64,000 nucleotides of DNA from Rhizobium sp. JAB6 (GTDB lineage Bacteria; Pseudomonadota; Alphaproteobacteria; Rhizobiales; Rhizobiaceae), in NCBI RefSeq assembly GCF_003024605.1, contig NZ_PYJQ01000010.1, positions 310,001-374,000 of the forward strand, given 5' to 3'. Both the position numbers and the translations under genes were made by a program. This document shows positions 45,664 to 54,594 of this stretch, one piece after another. Each line of letters begins with the position of its first letter. Position 1 is the stretch's first letter. The notes below the pieces were generated by a model. It saw only the letters and a program-made list of their open reading frames with translations, searched no databases and had not been told where the DNA came from.

Positions 45664-46716
45664 CTAAGCCTCCGGCGCATAGATATGTTCGCCGCCACGA
45701 TAATCCGAAATCGAATAGCAACCTTCGCCCAACTCGCGAACCGAGCTTTGACCGATGTCGGCCTTGCCGTGGCCGCCGGGAATATCGAGAATATAGGTCG
45801 GCTGGCAAAGGCCGGAAATGCGGCCGCGCAGGGCCGCGACAATTGCTTGCCCTTCGGCGATCGTCAGGCGGAAATGGCTGGTGCCAGGCGCAAGGTCGGG
45901 GTGATGCAGATAGTAGGGTTTCACCCGCGTTTCGACGAAAGCCTTCATCAGCGCCGCCAGCACCTCCGGCTCGTCGTTGACGCCCTTGAGAAGAACCGAC
46001 TGGCTGACGAGCACGATCCCCGCATCGATCAGCCGGGCGCAGGCAGCGCGCGCCTCCTCCGTCATCTCCCGCGGATGGTTGGCATGCAGCGCCACATAGA
46101 TGGTCTTGCCACTCGCCTTCAGCGCCGTGATCAACGCGGTATCGACCCGCAAGGGATCGACGACCGGGATGCGCGTATGGAAGCGGACGATCTTCACGTG
46201 CTCGATGCCGGCAAGCTGTCTCAGGATCTCTTCGAGACGCCGCGGAGACAGCACCAGCGGATCGCCGCCGGTGAGGATGACCTCCCAGATTTCCCGATGA
46301 TCGCGGATGTAGGCAAAGGCGCCATCCAGCGCCTCGCCATCCAGCGTGCCCAACCCTTGAGGGCCGACCATTTCGCGGCGGAAGCAGAAACGGCAATAGA
46401 CCGGGCAGACATGCACGGCCTTCAGCAGTACGCGATCCGGATAGCGGTGCACGATGCCTTCGACGGGGCTGTGCGCGCGATCGCCGATCGGATCGGCGCG
46501 CTCATCCGGAGTAACGATGAGTTCCGCCGCATCAGGCACGAACTGTCGGGCGATGGGATCAGCTGGATCCACGGGATCGATGAGGCGCATGACGGTCGGC
46601 GTCAGAGCGACGGCATAGCGCTCCGCGACCGCTTCAAGCGCAACCGCCTGATCGCCGTCGATCAATCCGGCGCGCTCAAGTTCGCCGATGGTCCGGATCG
46701 GGCGCATCGCATTCAT
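45664..46716 (-). CDS. epmB: EF-P (R)-beta-lysylation protein EpmB, lysine 2,3-aminomutase type
   Basis: The 350-residue radical-SAM, PLP-dependent aminomutase converts alpha-lysine to (R)-beta-lysine for EF-P modification. The [4Fe-4S] motif is C104-PVY-C108-RF-C111. The PLP Lys is expected in DIPGGHGKADIG. Its start overlaps the epmA stop by 4 bp (ATGA). The efp gene is divergent next door. The short length (about 350 versus more than 400 for catabolic KamA) and the context favour EpmB. Confidence 0.93.
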   Translation of the reverse strand: MNAMRPIRTIGELERAGLIDGDQAVALEAVAERYAVALTPTVMRLIDPVDPADPIARQFVPDAAELIVTPDERADPIGDRAHSPVEGIVHRYPDRVLLKAVHVCPVYCRFCFRREMVGPQGLGTLDGEALDGAFAYIRDHREIWEVILTGGDPLVLSPRRLEEILRQLAGIEHVKIVRFHTRIPVVDPLRVDTALITALKASGKTIYVALHANHPREMTEEARAACARLIDAGIVLVSQSVLLKGVNDEPEVLAALMKAFVETRVKPYYLHHPDLAPGTSHFRLTIAEGQAIVAALRGRISGLCQPTYILDIPGGHGKADIGQSSVRELGEGCYSISDYRGGEHIYAPEA

Positions 46717-47777
46717 GCGTCATACTCCGCAACCGGTGCCCACAGTACCTGTTCGATCCGCGAGGCGCCGGTTGCCAACATCACGAGCCGGTCGAAGCCA
46801 AGCGCGATGCCGCTTGCCTCAGGCATGACGGCAAGCGCCTGCAGAAACTCCTCGTCCAGCGGATAGGTCTCGCCATAGACGCGCTGCTTTTCCGCCATCT
46901 CGATCTCGAAGCGTCGCCGCTGCTCCTCGGCATTGGTCAATTCGCCGAAGGCATTGGCAAGTTCGACACCGCAGGCATAGAGCTCGAAACGCTCGGCGAC
47001 GCGATGATCGCTCGCCGATGGCCGCGCAAGGGCTGCCTCGGAGACAGGATATTCGTCAAGGATCGTGACGCGGCCGAAGCCAAGGTTAGGCTCGATTTTC
47101 TCGACCAGCACCCGGCTGAAAAGATCCTGCCACAGATCGTCGTTGGCAACGCGAATGCCAGCCTGGCGCATATCTGCCGCCAGACGCTCACGATCCGTCG
47201 ATCCGTCGAGACCGATAGAGGCAAATAGATCGATGCCGGCATAGCGTTCGAAAGCGGCCGCCACGCTGATGCGCTCGGGCGGCAGGAACGGATCGGTTTC
47301 GGCGCCGCGATAGCTGAATTTTTTCGCCCCGACCGTCTCCGCCGCAAGCCCCAGTATTGCGGCGCAATCGGCCATCAGGACCTCATAACCTTCCCCTGCC
47401 CGGTACCATTCGAGCATGGTGAACTCCGGATGATGCAAAGGTCCGCGCTCGCGATTGCGGTAGACATGGGCAAAACAGGCGATACGCTCCTCGCCCGCCG
47501 CAAGCAGCTTCTTGCATGCGAATTCCGGCGAGGTATGCAGATAAAGCGGCAGCGCTTTGCCGTCGGTCCTCAGCGCTTCGGTTTCGAATGCGTGCAGATG
47601 CGCCTCGTTACCGGGCGACACCTGTAGGGTCGCCGTATCCACCTCGATGAAGTCGTTGCGCGCAAAGAAAACGCGCAATGCAGCCTGAATGGCATTGCGG
47701 CCGATGAGGAACGGCCGCCGGTCCGCATGGACATTGCGGGTCCACCAAGGGGACGCTTTGCTCGTCTTTGGCTTCAT
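46713..47777 (-). CDS. epmA: EF-P lysine--lysine ligase EpmA (GenX/PoxA)
   Basis: This class-II lysyl-tRNA-synthetase-like enzyme of about 354 residues has no anticodon domain. It attaches beta-lysine to EF-P. Motif 2 (FAHVYRNRERGPLHHPEFTML) and motif 3 (ASGIALGFDRLVML) are clear. ATG 47777 (MKPKTS) is chosen; GTG 47798 also opens the frame and neither has an ideal ribosome binding site. It is divergent from efp across about 150 bp. Confidence 0.93.
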   Translation of the reverse strand: MKPKTSKASPWWTRNVHADRRPFLIGRNAIQAALRVFFARNDFIEVDTATLQVSPGNEAHLHAFETEALRTDGKALPLYLHTSPEFACKKLLAAGEERIACFAHVYRNRERGPLHHPEFTMLEWYRAGEGYEVLMADCAAILGLAAETVGAKKFSYRGAETDPFLPPERISVAAAFERYAGIDLFASIGLDGSTDRERLAADMRQAGIRVANDDLWQDLFSRVLVEKIEPNLGFGRVTILDEYPVSEAALARPSASDHRVAERFELYACGVELANAFGELTNAEEQRRRFEIEMAEKQRVYGETYPLDEEFLQALAVMPEASGIALGFDRLVMLATGASRIEQVLWAPVAEYDA

Positions 47778-47929
47778 TCCTGGCTTTCTTCGTGACACGA
47801 GCCACGCAAGGGGGTGGCAATTTCCATTGATTTAGGGTAGTTGCGCCCCCAAGCAAACAATTGCTGCGTCTCGGAGAGCATTTCGACAGTCCCTCTACGA
47901 CGCAAAACGCAGCGTTACAAGGAAGTCTT

Positions 47930-48499
47930 ATGGTCAAGGTCATCGCCTCTTCGGTCCGCAAGGGCAACGTTCTCGACGTAGACGGCAAGCTCTACGTCGT
48001 TCTCACCGCTCAGAACTTTCATCCGGGCAAGGGCACTCCGGTCACCCAGGTCGACATGCGCCGCATCGTCGACGGCGTAAAGGTGTCCGAGCGCTGGCGC
48101 ACCACCGAGCAGGTCGAGCGCGCCTTCGTCGAAGATGTGAACTTCCAGTATCTTTATGAAGACGGCGAAGGCTTCCACTTCATGAACCCGGCCACCTACG
48201 ACCAGGTCGTCGTCGATGTCGAAACCATGGGCGACCAGAAAGCCTACCTCCAGGAAGGCATGACCTGCATCCTGTCGATCCACGAGGGCGTTCCGCTGGC
48301 AATTGAACTGCCGCGCCACGTGACGCTTGAGATCACCGAGACCGAACCGGTCGTCAAGGGCCAGACGGCATCGTCCTCCTACAAGCCGGCCATGCTGTCG
48401 AACGGCGTGCGCACCATGGTGCCGCCGCACATCAACGCCGGCACCCGCGTCGTCATCGCGACGGAAGACAATTCCTACGTCGAGCGCGCCAAGGACTAA
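47930..48499 (+). CDS. efp: Elongation factor P
   Basis: The 189-residue EF-P relieves ribosome stalling at polyproline stretches. The three beta-barrel domains are complete. The modification site is K34 in NFHPGKGTP, consistent with beta-lysylation by the adjacent EpmA and EpmB. ATG 47930 has AAGGAAG upstream; the open frame further 5' is not expected in the family. A strong terminator follows. Confidence 0.97.
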   Translation: MVKVIASSVRKGNVLDVDGKLYVVLTAQNFHPGKGTPVTQVDMRRIVDGVKVSERWRTTEQVERAFVEDVNFQYLYEDGEGFHFMNPATYDQVVVDVETMGDQKAYLQEGMTCILSIHEGVPLAIELPRHVTLEITETEPVVKGQTASSSYKPAMLSNGVRTMVPPHINAGTRVVIATEDNSYVERAKD

Positions 48500-48522
48500 G
48501 CGATCAACGTCTCTCCGCCTTG

Positions 48523-48556
48523 AAAACGCCTCGTCCCGGTGACGAGGCGTTTTTCG
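48523..48556 (+). terminator. Intrinsic terminator after efp
   Basis: A perfect 13-bp stem lies at 48523-48535 and 48541-48553 with a 5-nt loop. The T-rich right arm runs into TTTTTCG. The A-rich left arm means it could also act on leftward transcription. Confidence 0.9.
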
Positions 48557-48606
48557 TTTCGGGCGGTTGTAGCCGGAGCGGCCACGCGAAGACGTATCCT
48601 GCCGCG

Positions 48607-50457
48607 TTACGGAGCGCTGGCCCTTTTCTCGTCCGCCTGTATCGCACCGGCAATTTCGGAAGGCGTTTGCATATCGGTGCTGTGCTCATGCGGAGCCAGG
48701 GCCAGCAGATGCAGGACGCGCGGCGACATGGCCTGCATGAAGGCATCGGAGCGTCCGATGTAGATCAGGGTCGCACCCTCCAGTTCGGTGAGCAGAGCAA
48801 AGGCCTTTGCCTGAACCTCAGCCTCAAGCCCGTCCATGGCATCGTCGAAGACGATCCATTTCGGCTTCGCGAGCAGCAGATGCGCAAAACCGACGGCTTT
48901 CTGCTCTTCGGTATCGAGCAATCGATCCCAGCGGGCTTGCATATCGAGGCGGCTCTTCAGCCGGCCGAGCCCCACCTTGTCGATGACGGATTCGACGGCT
49001 GCATCGTCGTAGGCGTCGGGATCATCCGGGAAACAGATTGCTTCCTTGAGCGTGCCGGTCGGCACATAGGGCGTATGCGGCACGAACAGCATATCCTCCA
49101 TCGGCGGCAGGCTGACCGTGCCGGAGCCGCTGTACCACTGATGCGCCAGCACCTCGAACAGCAGCCTGCGGTTTACGCCATGATCGCCATTGATCATGAC
49201 ATGCTCTCCGGCATTGATCGTCACCGTGCCCTCCGCGATCCGGAAGCCGTTTTCGGTCGCCTCGTCACTGGTCTTCGTCGAAACTTCCAGATCGGTCCAA
49301 ACCATCGTCCCAGGTGCCGCCTTGTCGAAGACGAGGGTGTGCGGCATCGGCGTCTTGTCCTCCATTTCCGTCAGCGCCTTGCGGAAATCGGTCACGCGCA
49401 TCAGCGTCGCGCGCCATTCGGCGATCGGGCCGAAATTGGCGACATACCAGCGCAGCGCCGAATTGACCTGATTGAAGGCGCCGACCGCCACCATCAGCTG
49501 ACCGAAGGTCAGGCCGCCGGAGAAATAGGCGGGCGCGGCAACGAGGATCGGGATGATCAGCACCAGCCAGCCGTAGCCGGCCGACACCCAGGTGAGATTG
49601 GTATTGGCGATGGCAAGCTGACGGATGACGGCAAGCACGGCCGATATATCGAGATTGATCCGCCGGCGCTCGTTCTCCTCGCCGCCGGCAATCGTGATCG
49701 CCGGCATATGCTCGTTGGCATGCATGAGCGCAAAGCGCAGTTCGGCCTCTTTCGAATAGCGATCCGCATTCAGCCGCACGAGGCGGCGGCCGACGAATTG
49801 GCTGAGGAACGATGCCGATCCGGCATAGAGGATCGCCGCCCATACCATGTAGCCGGGAATGGCAAAATTCATGCCGTTGAGCTTGAATACCATGCCGCTG
49901 GAAAGCTCCCAGAGCACGCCGATGAAGCTCAGCAGCAGGATCGTCGCCTGCACAAGGCCGATGGCGAGCCCGGTCGTGCTTTCTGCGAGGTTGCGGGCGT
50001 CCTCATGGAGGCGCTGGTCAGGATTGACGCCGATCAGTCCGGAAGAGGCAAGCCGAAGCGCGCGCTTGGCCTGCAGCCATTGATTGACGAGGTCACGCGC
50101 CAGACCCTCGCGCATGTAGAGCGCGGTCATCTGGTTGAGCCAAGCCTGGATGACGTTAAGAACCAGCAGCGAACCGGCGATGATGCCGAAGACGCCGAGC
50201 TGATGGAAGAAAGCGGAAATATCGCGTCTCGCCAGCGAATCGTAGAAAGGCGCGTTCCAGTTGTTCAGCAGCACCTGGACGTAGGCCGTGACCAGGATGA
50301 TTGCGAAAAGCGCGACGACAAGGATAATGAGCTTGATGCGGACCGGCGAATTCCAGAACGCGGAAAACATCATCCTCAACCGAAAGAAGAGGCTCAAATC
50401 GTATCCGACCTGTTCGTTCCCCTGCACATTCGGCTTGGCTTGCGTATCAACTGCCAT
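48607..50457 (-). CDS. SbmA/BacA-like ABC transporter with degenerate ATPase domain
   Basis: The protein of about 617 residues has an N-terminal membrane domain of the SbmA/BacA type (about residues 30-350, with NNWNAPFYDSL and NPDQRLHEDARNL). A C-terminal nucleotide-binding domain follows (about 390-600), as in YddA and Rv1819c. All ATPase motifs are altered. Walker A reads G424-DHGVN-R430-R431, the signature L514-DTEEQ, Walker B D538-D539 without the catalytic Glu, and the switch His position is R569. ATG 50457 has AGGGAA 7 nt upstream. Peptide transport driven by the proton gradient, as for SbmA, is a possible explanation. Confidence 0.85.
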   Translation of the reverse strand: MAVDTQAKPNVQGNEQVGYDLSLFFRLRMMFSAFWNSPVRIKLIILVVALFAIILVTAYVQVLLNNWNAPFYDSLARRDISAFFHQLGVFGIIAGSLLVLNVIQAWLNQMTALYMREGLARDLVNQWLQAKRALRLASSGLIGVNPDQRLHEDARNLAESTTGLAIGLVQATILLLSFIGVLWELSSGMVFKLNGMNFAIPGYMVWAAILYAGSASFLSQFVGRRLVRLNADRYSKEAELRFALMHANEHMPAITIAGGEENERRRINLDISAVLAVIRQLAIANTNLTWVSAGYGWLVLIIPILVAAPAYFSGGLTFGQLMVAVGAFNQVNSALRWYVANFGPIAEWRATLMRVTDFRKALTEMEDKTPMPHTLVFDKAAPGTMVWTDLEVSTKTSDEATENGFRIAEGTVTINAGEHVMINGDHGVNRRLLFEVLAHQWYSGSGTVSLPPMEDMLFVPHTPYVPTGTLKEAICFPDDPDAYDDAAVESVIDKVGLGRLKSRLDMQARWDRLLDTEEQKAVGFAHLLLAKPKWIVFDDAMDGLEAEVQAKAFALLTELEGATLIYIGRSDAFMQAMSPRVLHLLALAPHEHSTDMQTPSEIAGAIQADEKRASAP

Positions 50458-50620
50458 CAGCACTTCCCTGCCACGCGTCCCGTCAGTTAATCATGAGCCG
50501 CCCTCATGTCCACCCTTGCAATAGATCGGTGGGATCACATTCCTATATACACGGTTTCGCGTCTTGAACCGAATAAGGCCAGCAATTAGCCTGCGCTCGA
50601 AAGATTGAGAAAGCCTTCCG

Positions 50621-51463
50621 ATGCAATTTCAGGGAACCGCCGACTATATCGCCGACAAGGATCTGATGGTCGCCGTCAATGCCGCCATAAGACTGGAACG
50701 CCCACTTCTGGTGAAGGGCGAACCGGGTACGGGCAAGACCGAACTCGCACGCCAGGTGGCCGCCGCGCTCGGTCTCGATCTGATCGAATGGAATGTCAAA
50801 TCGACGACGAAGGCCCAGCAGGGCCTCTACGAATATGACGCGGTCTCACGCCTGCGCGACAGCCAGCTCGGCGACGTCAGAGTTCACGACATAGGCAACT
50901 ATATCAGGCAGGGCAAGCTTTGGCAGGCCTTCACCTCGCCGACGAAATGCGTGCTGCTGATCGACGAGATCGACAAGGCCGATATCGAATTCCCCAACGA
51001 TCTCCTGCAGGAACTGGATCGCATGGAGTTCCATGTCTACGAAACCGCCGAGACGATCCGGGCCGTCGTCCGCCCGATCGTCATCATCACGTCGAACAAT
51101 GAGAAGGAACTGCCGGACGCCTTTCTGCGCCGCTGTTTCTTCCACTATATCCGCTTCCCCGACATGGAGACGCTGAAGCGTATCGTCGAGGTGCATTATC
51201 CCGGCATCAAGCAGTCGCTCGTGCAGGCGGCGCTGACGCAATTCTTCGAAATCCGCGAGGTGCCGGGCCTGAAGAAGAAGCCCTCGACCTCCGAAGCGCT
51301 CGACTGGATCCGCCTGCTGGTCGCAGACGATATCGATCCGGAGACGCTGCGCGCCGATGCAAAGAGCATATTGCCGAAACTGCATGGCGCGCTTCTGAAG
51401 AACGAGCAGGATGTGCACCTTTTCGAACGGCTGGCCTTCATGGCCCGCGGGCAAGGAAAGTAA
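50621..51463 (+). CDS. MoxR-family AAA+ ATPase
   Basis: The 280-residue ATPase has Walker A GEPGTGKTELAR (about residues 33-44), Walker B VLLIDEIDKAD, and SNNEKELPDAFLRRCFFHYI with sensor 1 and Arg finger. MoxR proteins act as chaperones that mature partner complexes together with VWA-domain proteins. The matching VWA gene lies at 53021, with a NUDIX gene and metA in between. The stop overlaps the NUDIX start by 1 bp. Confidence 0.93.
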   Translation: MQFQGTADYIADKDLMVAVNAAIRLERPLLVKGEPGTGKTELARQVAAALGLDLIEWNVKSTTKAQQGLYEYDAVSRLRDSQLGDVRVHDIGNYIRQGKLWQAFTSPTKCVLLIDEIDKADIEFPNDLLQELDRMEFHVYETAETIRAVVRPIVIITSNNEKELPDAFLRRCFFHYIRFPDMETLKRIVEVHYPGIKQSLVQAALTQFFEIREVPGLKKKPSTSEALDWIRLLVADDIDPETLRADAKSILPKLHGALLKNEQDVHLFERLAFMARGQGK

Positions 51464-51885
51464 TGCAGCGGGATGCCGTGAAGGTCCTGATCTACGCGCT
51501 GCGCGACCGGCATCTGCTGGTATTCGATGAGCCGGATTTTCCCGCCGTCCAGCTCCAGGTCCCTGGCGGCACCGTCGAATCCGGCGAGGATATCGTGGCA
51601 GCGGCGGCACGCGAATTCGAGGAGGAGACCGGCTTTGCGCCACACGAACTCCATCCGCTGGGCGTCCACGACTACCGTTTCGAAAAGAACGGCCGCGAAT
51701 ACTATCACCAGCGGCACTATTTCCGCTGCCGCATCTCTGAGCGGGCGCCCGCCACTTGGCTCCACTATGAAATGACGCCTTTCGATGGTGGCGGCCCGAT
51801 TGGCTTCCGCTTCTTCTGGCTAGCGATCGAGGCCGCCAGGCAGCGCCTCGGTTACGGCATGGAAGCCCTCCTTGAACATCTGTAG
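51463..51885 (+). CDS. NUDIX hydrolase
   Basis: The 140-residue protein has a complete Nudix box, GGTVESGEDIVAAAAREFEE followed by ETG (about residues 31-53). It should hydrolyse a nucleoside-diphosphate-linked compound; the substrate cannot be predicted. Translational coupling with the MoxR gene (1-bp overlap, GGAAAG upstream) shows co-expression. Confidence 0.92.
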   Translation: MQRDAVKVLIYALRDRHLLVFDEPDFPAVQLQVPGGTVESGEDIVAAAAREFEEETGFAPHELHPLGVHDYRFEKNGREYYHQRHYFRCRISERAPATWLHYEMTPFDGGGPIGFRFFWLAIEAARQRLGYGMEALLEHL

Positions 51886-51973
51886 GGCGCATCGCGCCTC
51901 CAGGCCGGGCCTCCCGGTTTCGCCGGCGCTTGCCCATTGACCAGCCGAGATGTCAGGTCTATTGAATTTCTCT

Positions 51974-52025
51974 CGTGGTGATTTGGCCGGCCGGCTTGCA
52001 GCCACGTTAAATAAGTCGCTAAAGG
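51974..52025 (+). ncRNA. SAM-II riboswitch (metA leader)
   Basis: The sequence fits the SAM-II aptamer of alphaproteobacterial met genes. Stem P1 CGTGG (51974-51978) pairs with CCACG (52002-52006), and the conserved loop TGATTTGGCC and segment GGCTTGCAGCCACG are present. The 3' pseudoknot strand follows (AAATAAGTCGCTAAAG). It lies 66 bp before metA. S-adenosylmethionine binding is expected to shut off metA. Confidence 0.93.
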
Positions 52026-52036
52026 GCCGCGTGCGG

Positions 52037-52071
52037 ACCGGTAGCGATTCATGATCGCGGCCGGTTTTTTT
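52037..52071 (+). terminator. Riboswitch-linked intrinsic terminator before metA
   Basis: The hairpin ACCGG-TA-GCGAT / ATCGC-GG-CCGGT (52037-52048 / 52054-52065) is followed by seven T residues (52065-52071). An alternative longer pairing joins GGCCGCG (52025-52031) to CGCGGCC (52056-52062). It begins just after the SAM-II aptamer and ends 19 bp before metA. Confidence 0.8.
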
Positions 52072-52090
52072 GTATTTGCGAGTGAACCCG

Positions 52091-53017
52091 ATGCCCATCA
52101 AGATTCCCGATACGCTCCCCGCGTTTGAAACCCTCCAGAGCGAGGGTGTGCGGGTGATGACCGAAACGGTGGCGTTCCGTCAGGATATCCGCCCCCTTCA
52201 GATCGGGCTTCTCAACCTCATGCCGAACAAGATCAAGACCGAGATCCAGATGGCGCGCCTGGTCGGCGCATCGCCGCTGCAGGTGGAGTTCTCCCTGGTG
52301 CGCGTTGGCGGCCACAAGGCGAAAAACACCTCCGAGGATCATCTGCTTGCCTTCTATCAGACCTGGGAAGAGGTGAAGCACCGTAAATTCGACGGCTTCA
52401 TCATCACCGGTGCGCCGATCGAGCTGCTCGAATATGAGGACGTCACCTATTGGCAGGAGATGCAGCAGATCTTCGACTGGACGGCGACCAACGTCCATTC
52501 GACGCTGAACGTCTGCTGGGGCGCGATGGCGGCGATCTACCATTTCCACAAGGTGCCGAAATACACCCTCACGGAGAAGGCGTTCGGCGTCTATCGCCAC
52601 CAGAATTTGAAACCCTCCTCGGTCTATCTCAACGGCTTTTCCGACGATTTCGCCATTCCGGTGTCGCGCTGGACCGAAGTGCGCCGTGCCGACATCGAAA
52701 AAGTGCCCGGCCTGCAGATCCTGATGGATTCGAGCGAGATGGGCGTCTGCCTCGTGCACGAGCGCGTTTGTAACCGGCTCTACATGTTCAATCACGTGGA
52801 GTATGATTCCACCTCGCTGGCGGACGAATATTTTCGGGATGTGAATGCCGGCGTGCCGATCAAGATGCCGCACAACTACTTCCCGCATAACGACCCGGAA
52901 ATCCCGCCGCAGAACCGGTGGCGCAGCCACGCGCACCTGTTCTTCGGCAACTGGATCAACGAGATCTACCAGACCACGCCGTATGATCTGGAGGAGATCG
53001 GCCAGGAAAGGACTTGA
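52091..53017 (+). CDS. metA: Homoserine O-acyltransferase MetA, probably acetyl-CoA specific
   Basis: This 308-residue enzyme acylates homoserine in methionine synthesis. Catalytic C142 lies in NVCWGAMAAIYHF. The specificity position 111 is Glu (GAPIE111LLEYEDV), the residue linked to acetyl-CoA use in characterised MetA proteins, whereas Gly goes with succinyl-CoA. ATG 52091 (MPIKIPDTLP) is the family start; the frame reaches 52070 inside the terminator. Expression is controlled by the upstream SAM-II element. Confidence 0.95.
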   Translation: MPIKIPDTLPAFETLQSEGVRVMTETVAFRQDIRPLQIGLLNLMPNKIKTEIQMARLVGASPLQVEFSLVRVGGHKAKNTSEDHLLAFYQTWEEVKHRKFDGFIITGAPIELLEYEDVTYWQEMQQIFDWTATNVHSTLNVCWGAMAAIYHFHKVPKYTLTEKAFGVYRHQNLKPSSVYLNGFSDDFAIPVSRWTEVRRADIEKVPGLQILMDSSEMGVCLVHERVCNRLYMFNHVEYDSTSLADEYFRDVNAGVPIKMPHNYFPHNDPEIPPQNRWRSHAHLFFGNWINEIYQTTPYDLEEIGQERT

Positions 53018-53020
53018 GGC

Positions 53021-54214
53021 TTGTTCATTCCCTTCTTCCTGAAGCTGAGGCAAGCGAAGGTGCCGGTAACGCTCCGGGAATTCCTGTCGCTGCTTGAGGG
53101 AATGGAGGAAGGGATTGCCGATTGGGACGTTGAAGCCTTCTACTATCTGGCGCGCGCGACGCTGATCAAGGACGAGCGCTTCATCGACCGTTTCGACCAG
53201 ATCTTCGCCGATTACTTCCGCGGCGTCGAGGCGATCGGCGGCAATGCCGACGAAGAAGCGGTAGAGCCGGCAACCATTCCCGAAGAATGGCTGCGCAAAC
53301 TCGCCGAGCGGCATCTGAGCGAAGAGGAAAGACGGCAGATCGAGGCACTCGGCGGCTTCGACAAGCTGATGGAGACGCTGCGCGAGCGGCTGGGCGAACA
53401 GAAGGGCCGGCACCAGGGCGGCTCGAAATGGATCGGCACATCAGGCACTTCGCCCTTTGGCGCTTACGGCTACAATCCCGAAGGCGTGCGCATCGGCCAG
53501 GAAACTTCGCGCCACCGCCGCGCAGTCAAGGTCTGGGATCGGCGCGACTTCAGGAATCTCGACGATGGCGTAGAGCTTGGCACCCGCAACATCAAGGTAG
53601 CGCTGAAGCGCCTGCGCCGCTGGGTGCGCGCGGGGGCAGCCGAGGAACTCGATCTTTCCGGCACCATCCGCTCCACTGCCGAGCATGGCTATCTCGATGT
53701 CCAGACACAGCCGGAACGCCGCAACGCCGTCAAGCTGCTGATGTTCTTCGATGTCGGCGGCTCGATGGACGATCATATCCGCGTCGTGGAAGAACTTTTT
53801 TCCGCCGCGCGATCAGAGTTTCGCCACATGGAGTATTTCTACTTCCACAATTGCCTCTACGAAGGTGTGTGGAAGGACAATCGCCGCCGGCGCACCGACA
53901 TCACCGCGACGACCGACCTGATCCGCACCTTCGGCCCCGACTACCGTGTCGCCTTCGTCGGCGATGCCTCCATGAGCCCCTACGAGATCACTCAAGTCGG
54001 TGGCTCGGTAGAGCATTGGAACAAGGAGGCCGGCGAGGCGTGGCTCAATCGCATGACAGGCCATTTCCGCAAATGCGTCTGGATCAACCCCGTGCCGGAA
54101 AACTATTGGGGCTATGCGACCTCGATCTCGATGATCCGCCGGCTGATGAGCGACCGCATGTATCCCCTGACCCTCGGCGGATTGGAGAGGGCGACGAAGG
54201 AGCTGTCGCGCTAA
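53021..54214 (+). CDS. VWA-domain protein of the CoxE-like family
   Basis: The 397-residue protein has a helical N-terminal half and a C-terminal von Willebrand A domain (about 235-390) with the metal site LLMFFDVGGSMDDHI. The MIDAS sequence is DxGxS rather than DxSxS. Such proteins work with MoxR ATPases, and the likely partner is at 50621. TTG 53021 is the start, preceded by a GGAAAGGACTTGAGG purine-rich site. It begins 3 bp after metA. Confidence 0.9.
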   Translation: MFIPFFLKLRQAKVPVTLREFLSLLEGMEEGIADWDVEAFYYLARATLIKDERFIDRFDQIFADYFRGVEAIGGNADEEAVEPATIPEEWLRKLAERHLSEEERRQIEALGGFDKLMETLRERLGEQKGRHQGGSKWIGTSGTSPFGAYGYNPEGVRIGQETSRHRRAVKVWDRRDFRNLDDGVELGTRNIKVALKRLRRWVRAGAAEELDLSGTIRSTAEHGYLDVQTQPERRNAVKLLMFFDVGGSMDDHIRVVEELFSAARSEFRHMEYFYFHNCLYEGVWKDNRRRRTDITATTDLIRTFGPDYRVAFVGDASMSPYEITQVGGSVEHWNKEAGEAWLNRMTGHFRKCVWINPVPENYWGYATSISMIRRLMSDRMYPLTLGGLERATKELSR

Positions 54215-54275
54215 GTGGATCAGTTCGGGTTTGCCAATAGTCGAGCGCCCACCGTCCCCCTGCACCTTCGTGCAT

Positions 54276-54409
54276 GGCCCCTCACTCCAACCCTCTCCCC
54301 GCGCGGGGAGAGGGGGCTCTATAGCGCGCCTCTCTCCGATCAGAATGCGATTAACTGGCCTCTGTCGGCCCCTCTCCCCGCAAGCGGGAGAGGGCTAGGG
54401 TGAGGGGCC
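54276..54409 (+). repeat. Intergenic palindromic repeat, copy 3 (composite)
   Basis: Outer arms GGCCCCTCACTCCAACCC and GGGCTAGGGTGAGGGGCC enclose two inner hairpins. One is a perfect 24-bp palindrome built from CCCTCTCCCCGC, and the other a CCCCTCTCCCCGC / GCGGGAGAGGG hairpin. It is the same family as the copies at 30.2 and 31.8 kb. The rest of the 54215-54594 gap shows no gene. Confidence 0.8.
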
Positions 54410-54594
54410 GTTACAGAATCGGCGGTTCTGTCACAGGCATTGCATACTTCCAGTGCAGCGTAGCGTCGCGAAAGCCGGACAGTACCTTGTCCCCTCTCCT
54501 CACGCTCCTAAATTTCGCCCTCTGACCGGTTGCGGAACGGCGCGAATGGAGGCAGGGTCTGGCCTCACATATTCAAAGCAATGGATGAGCTGAT

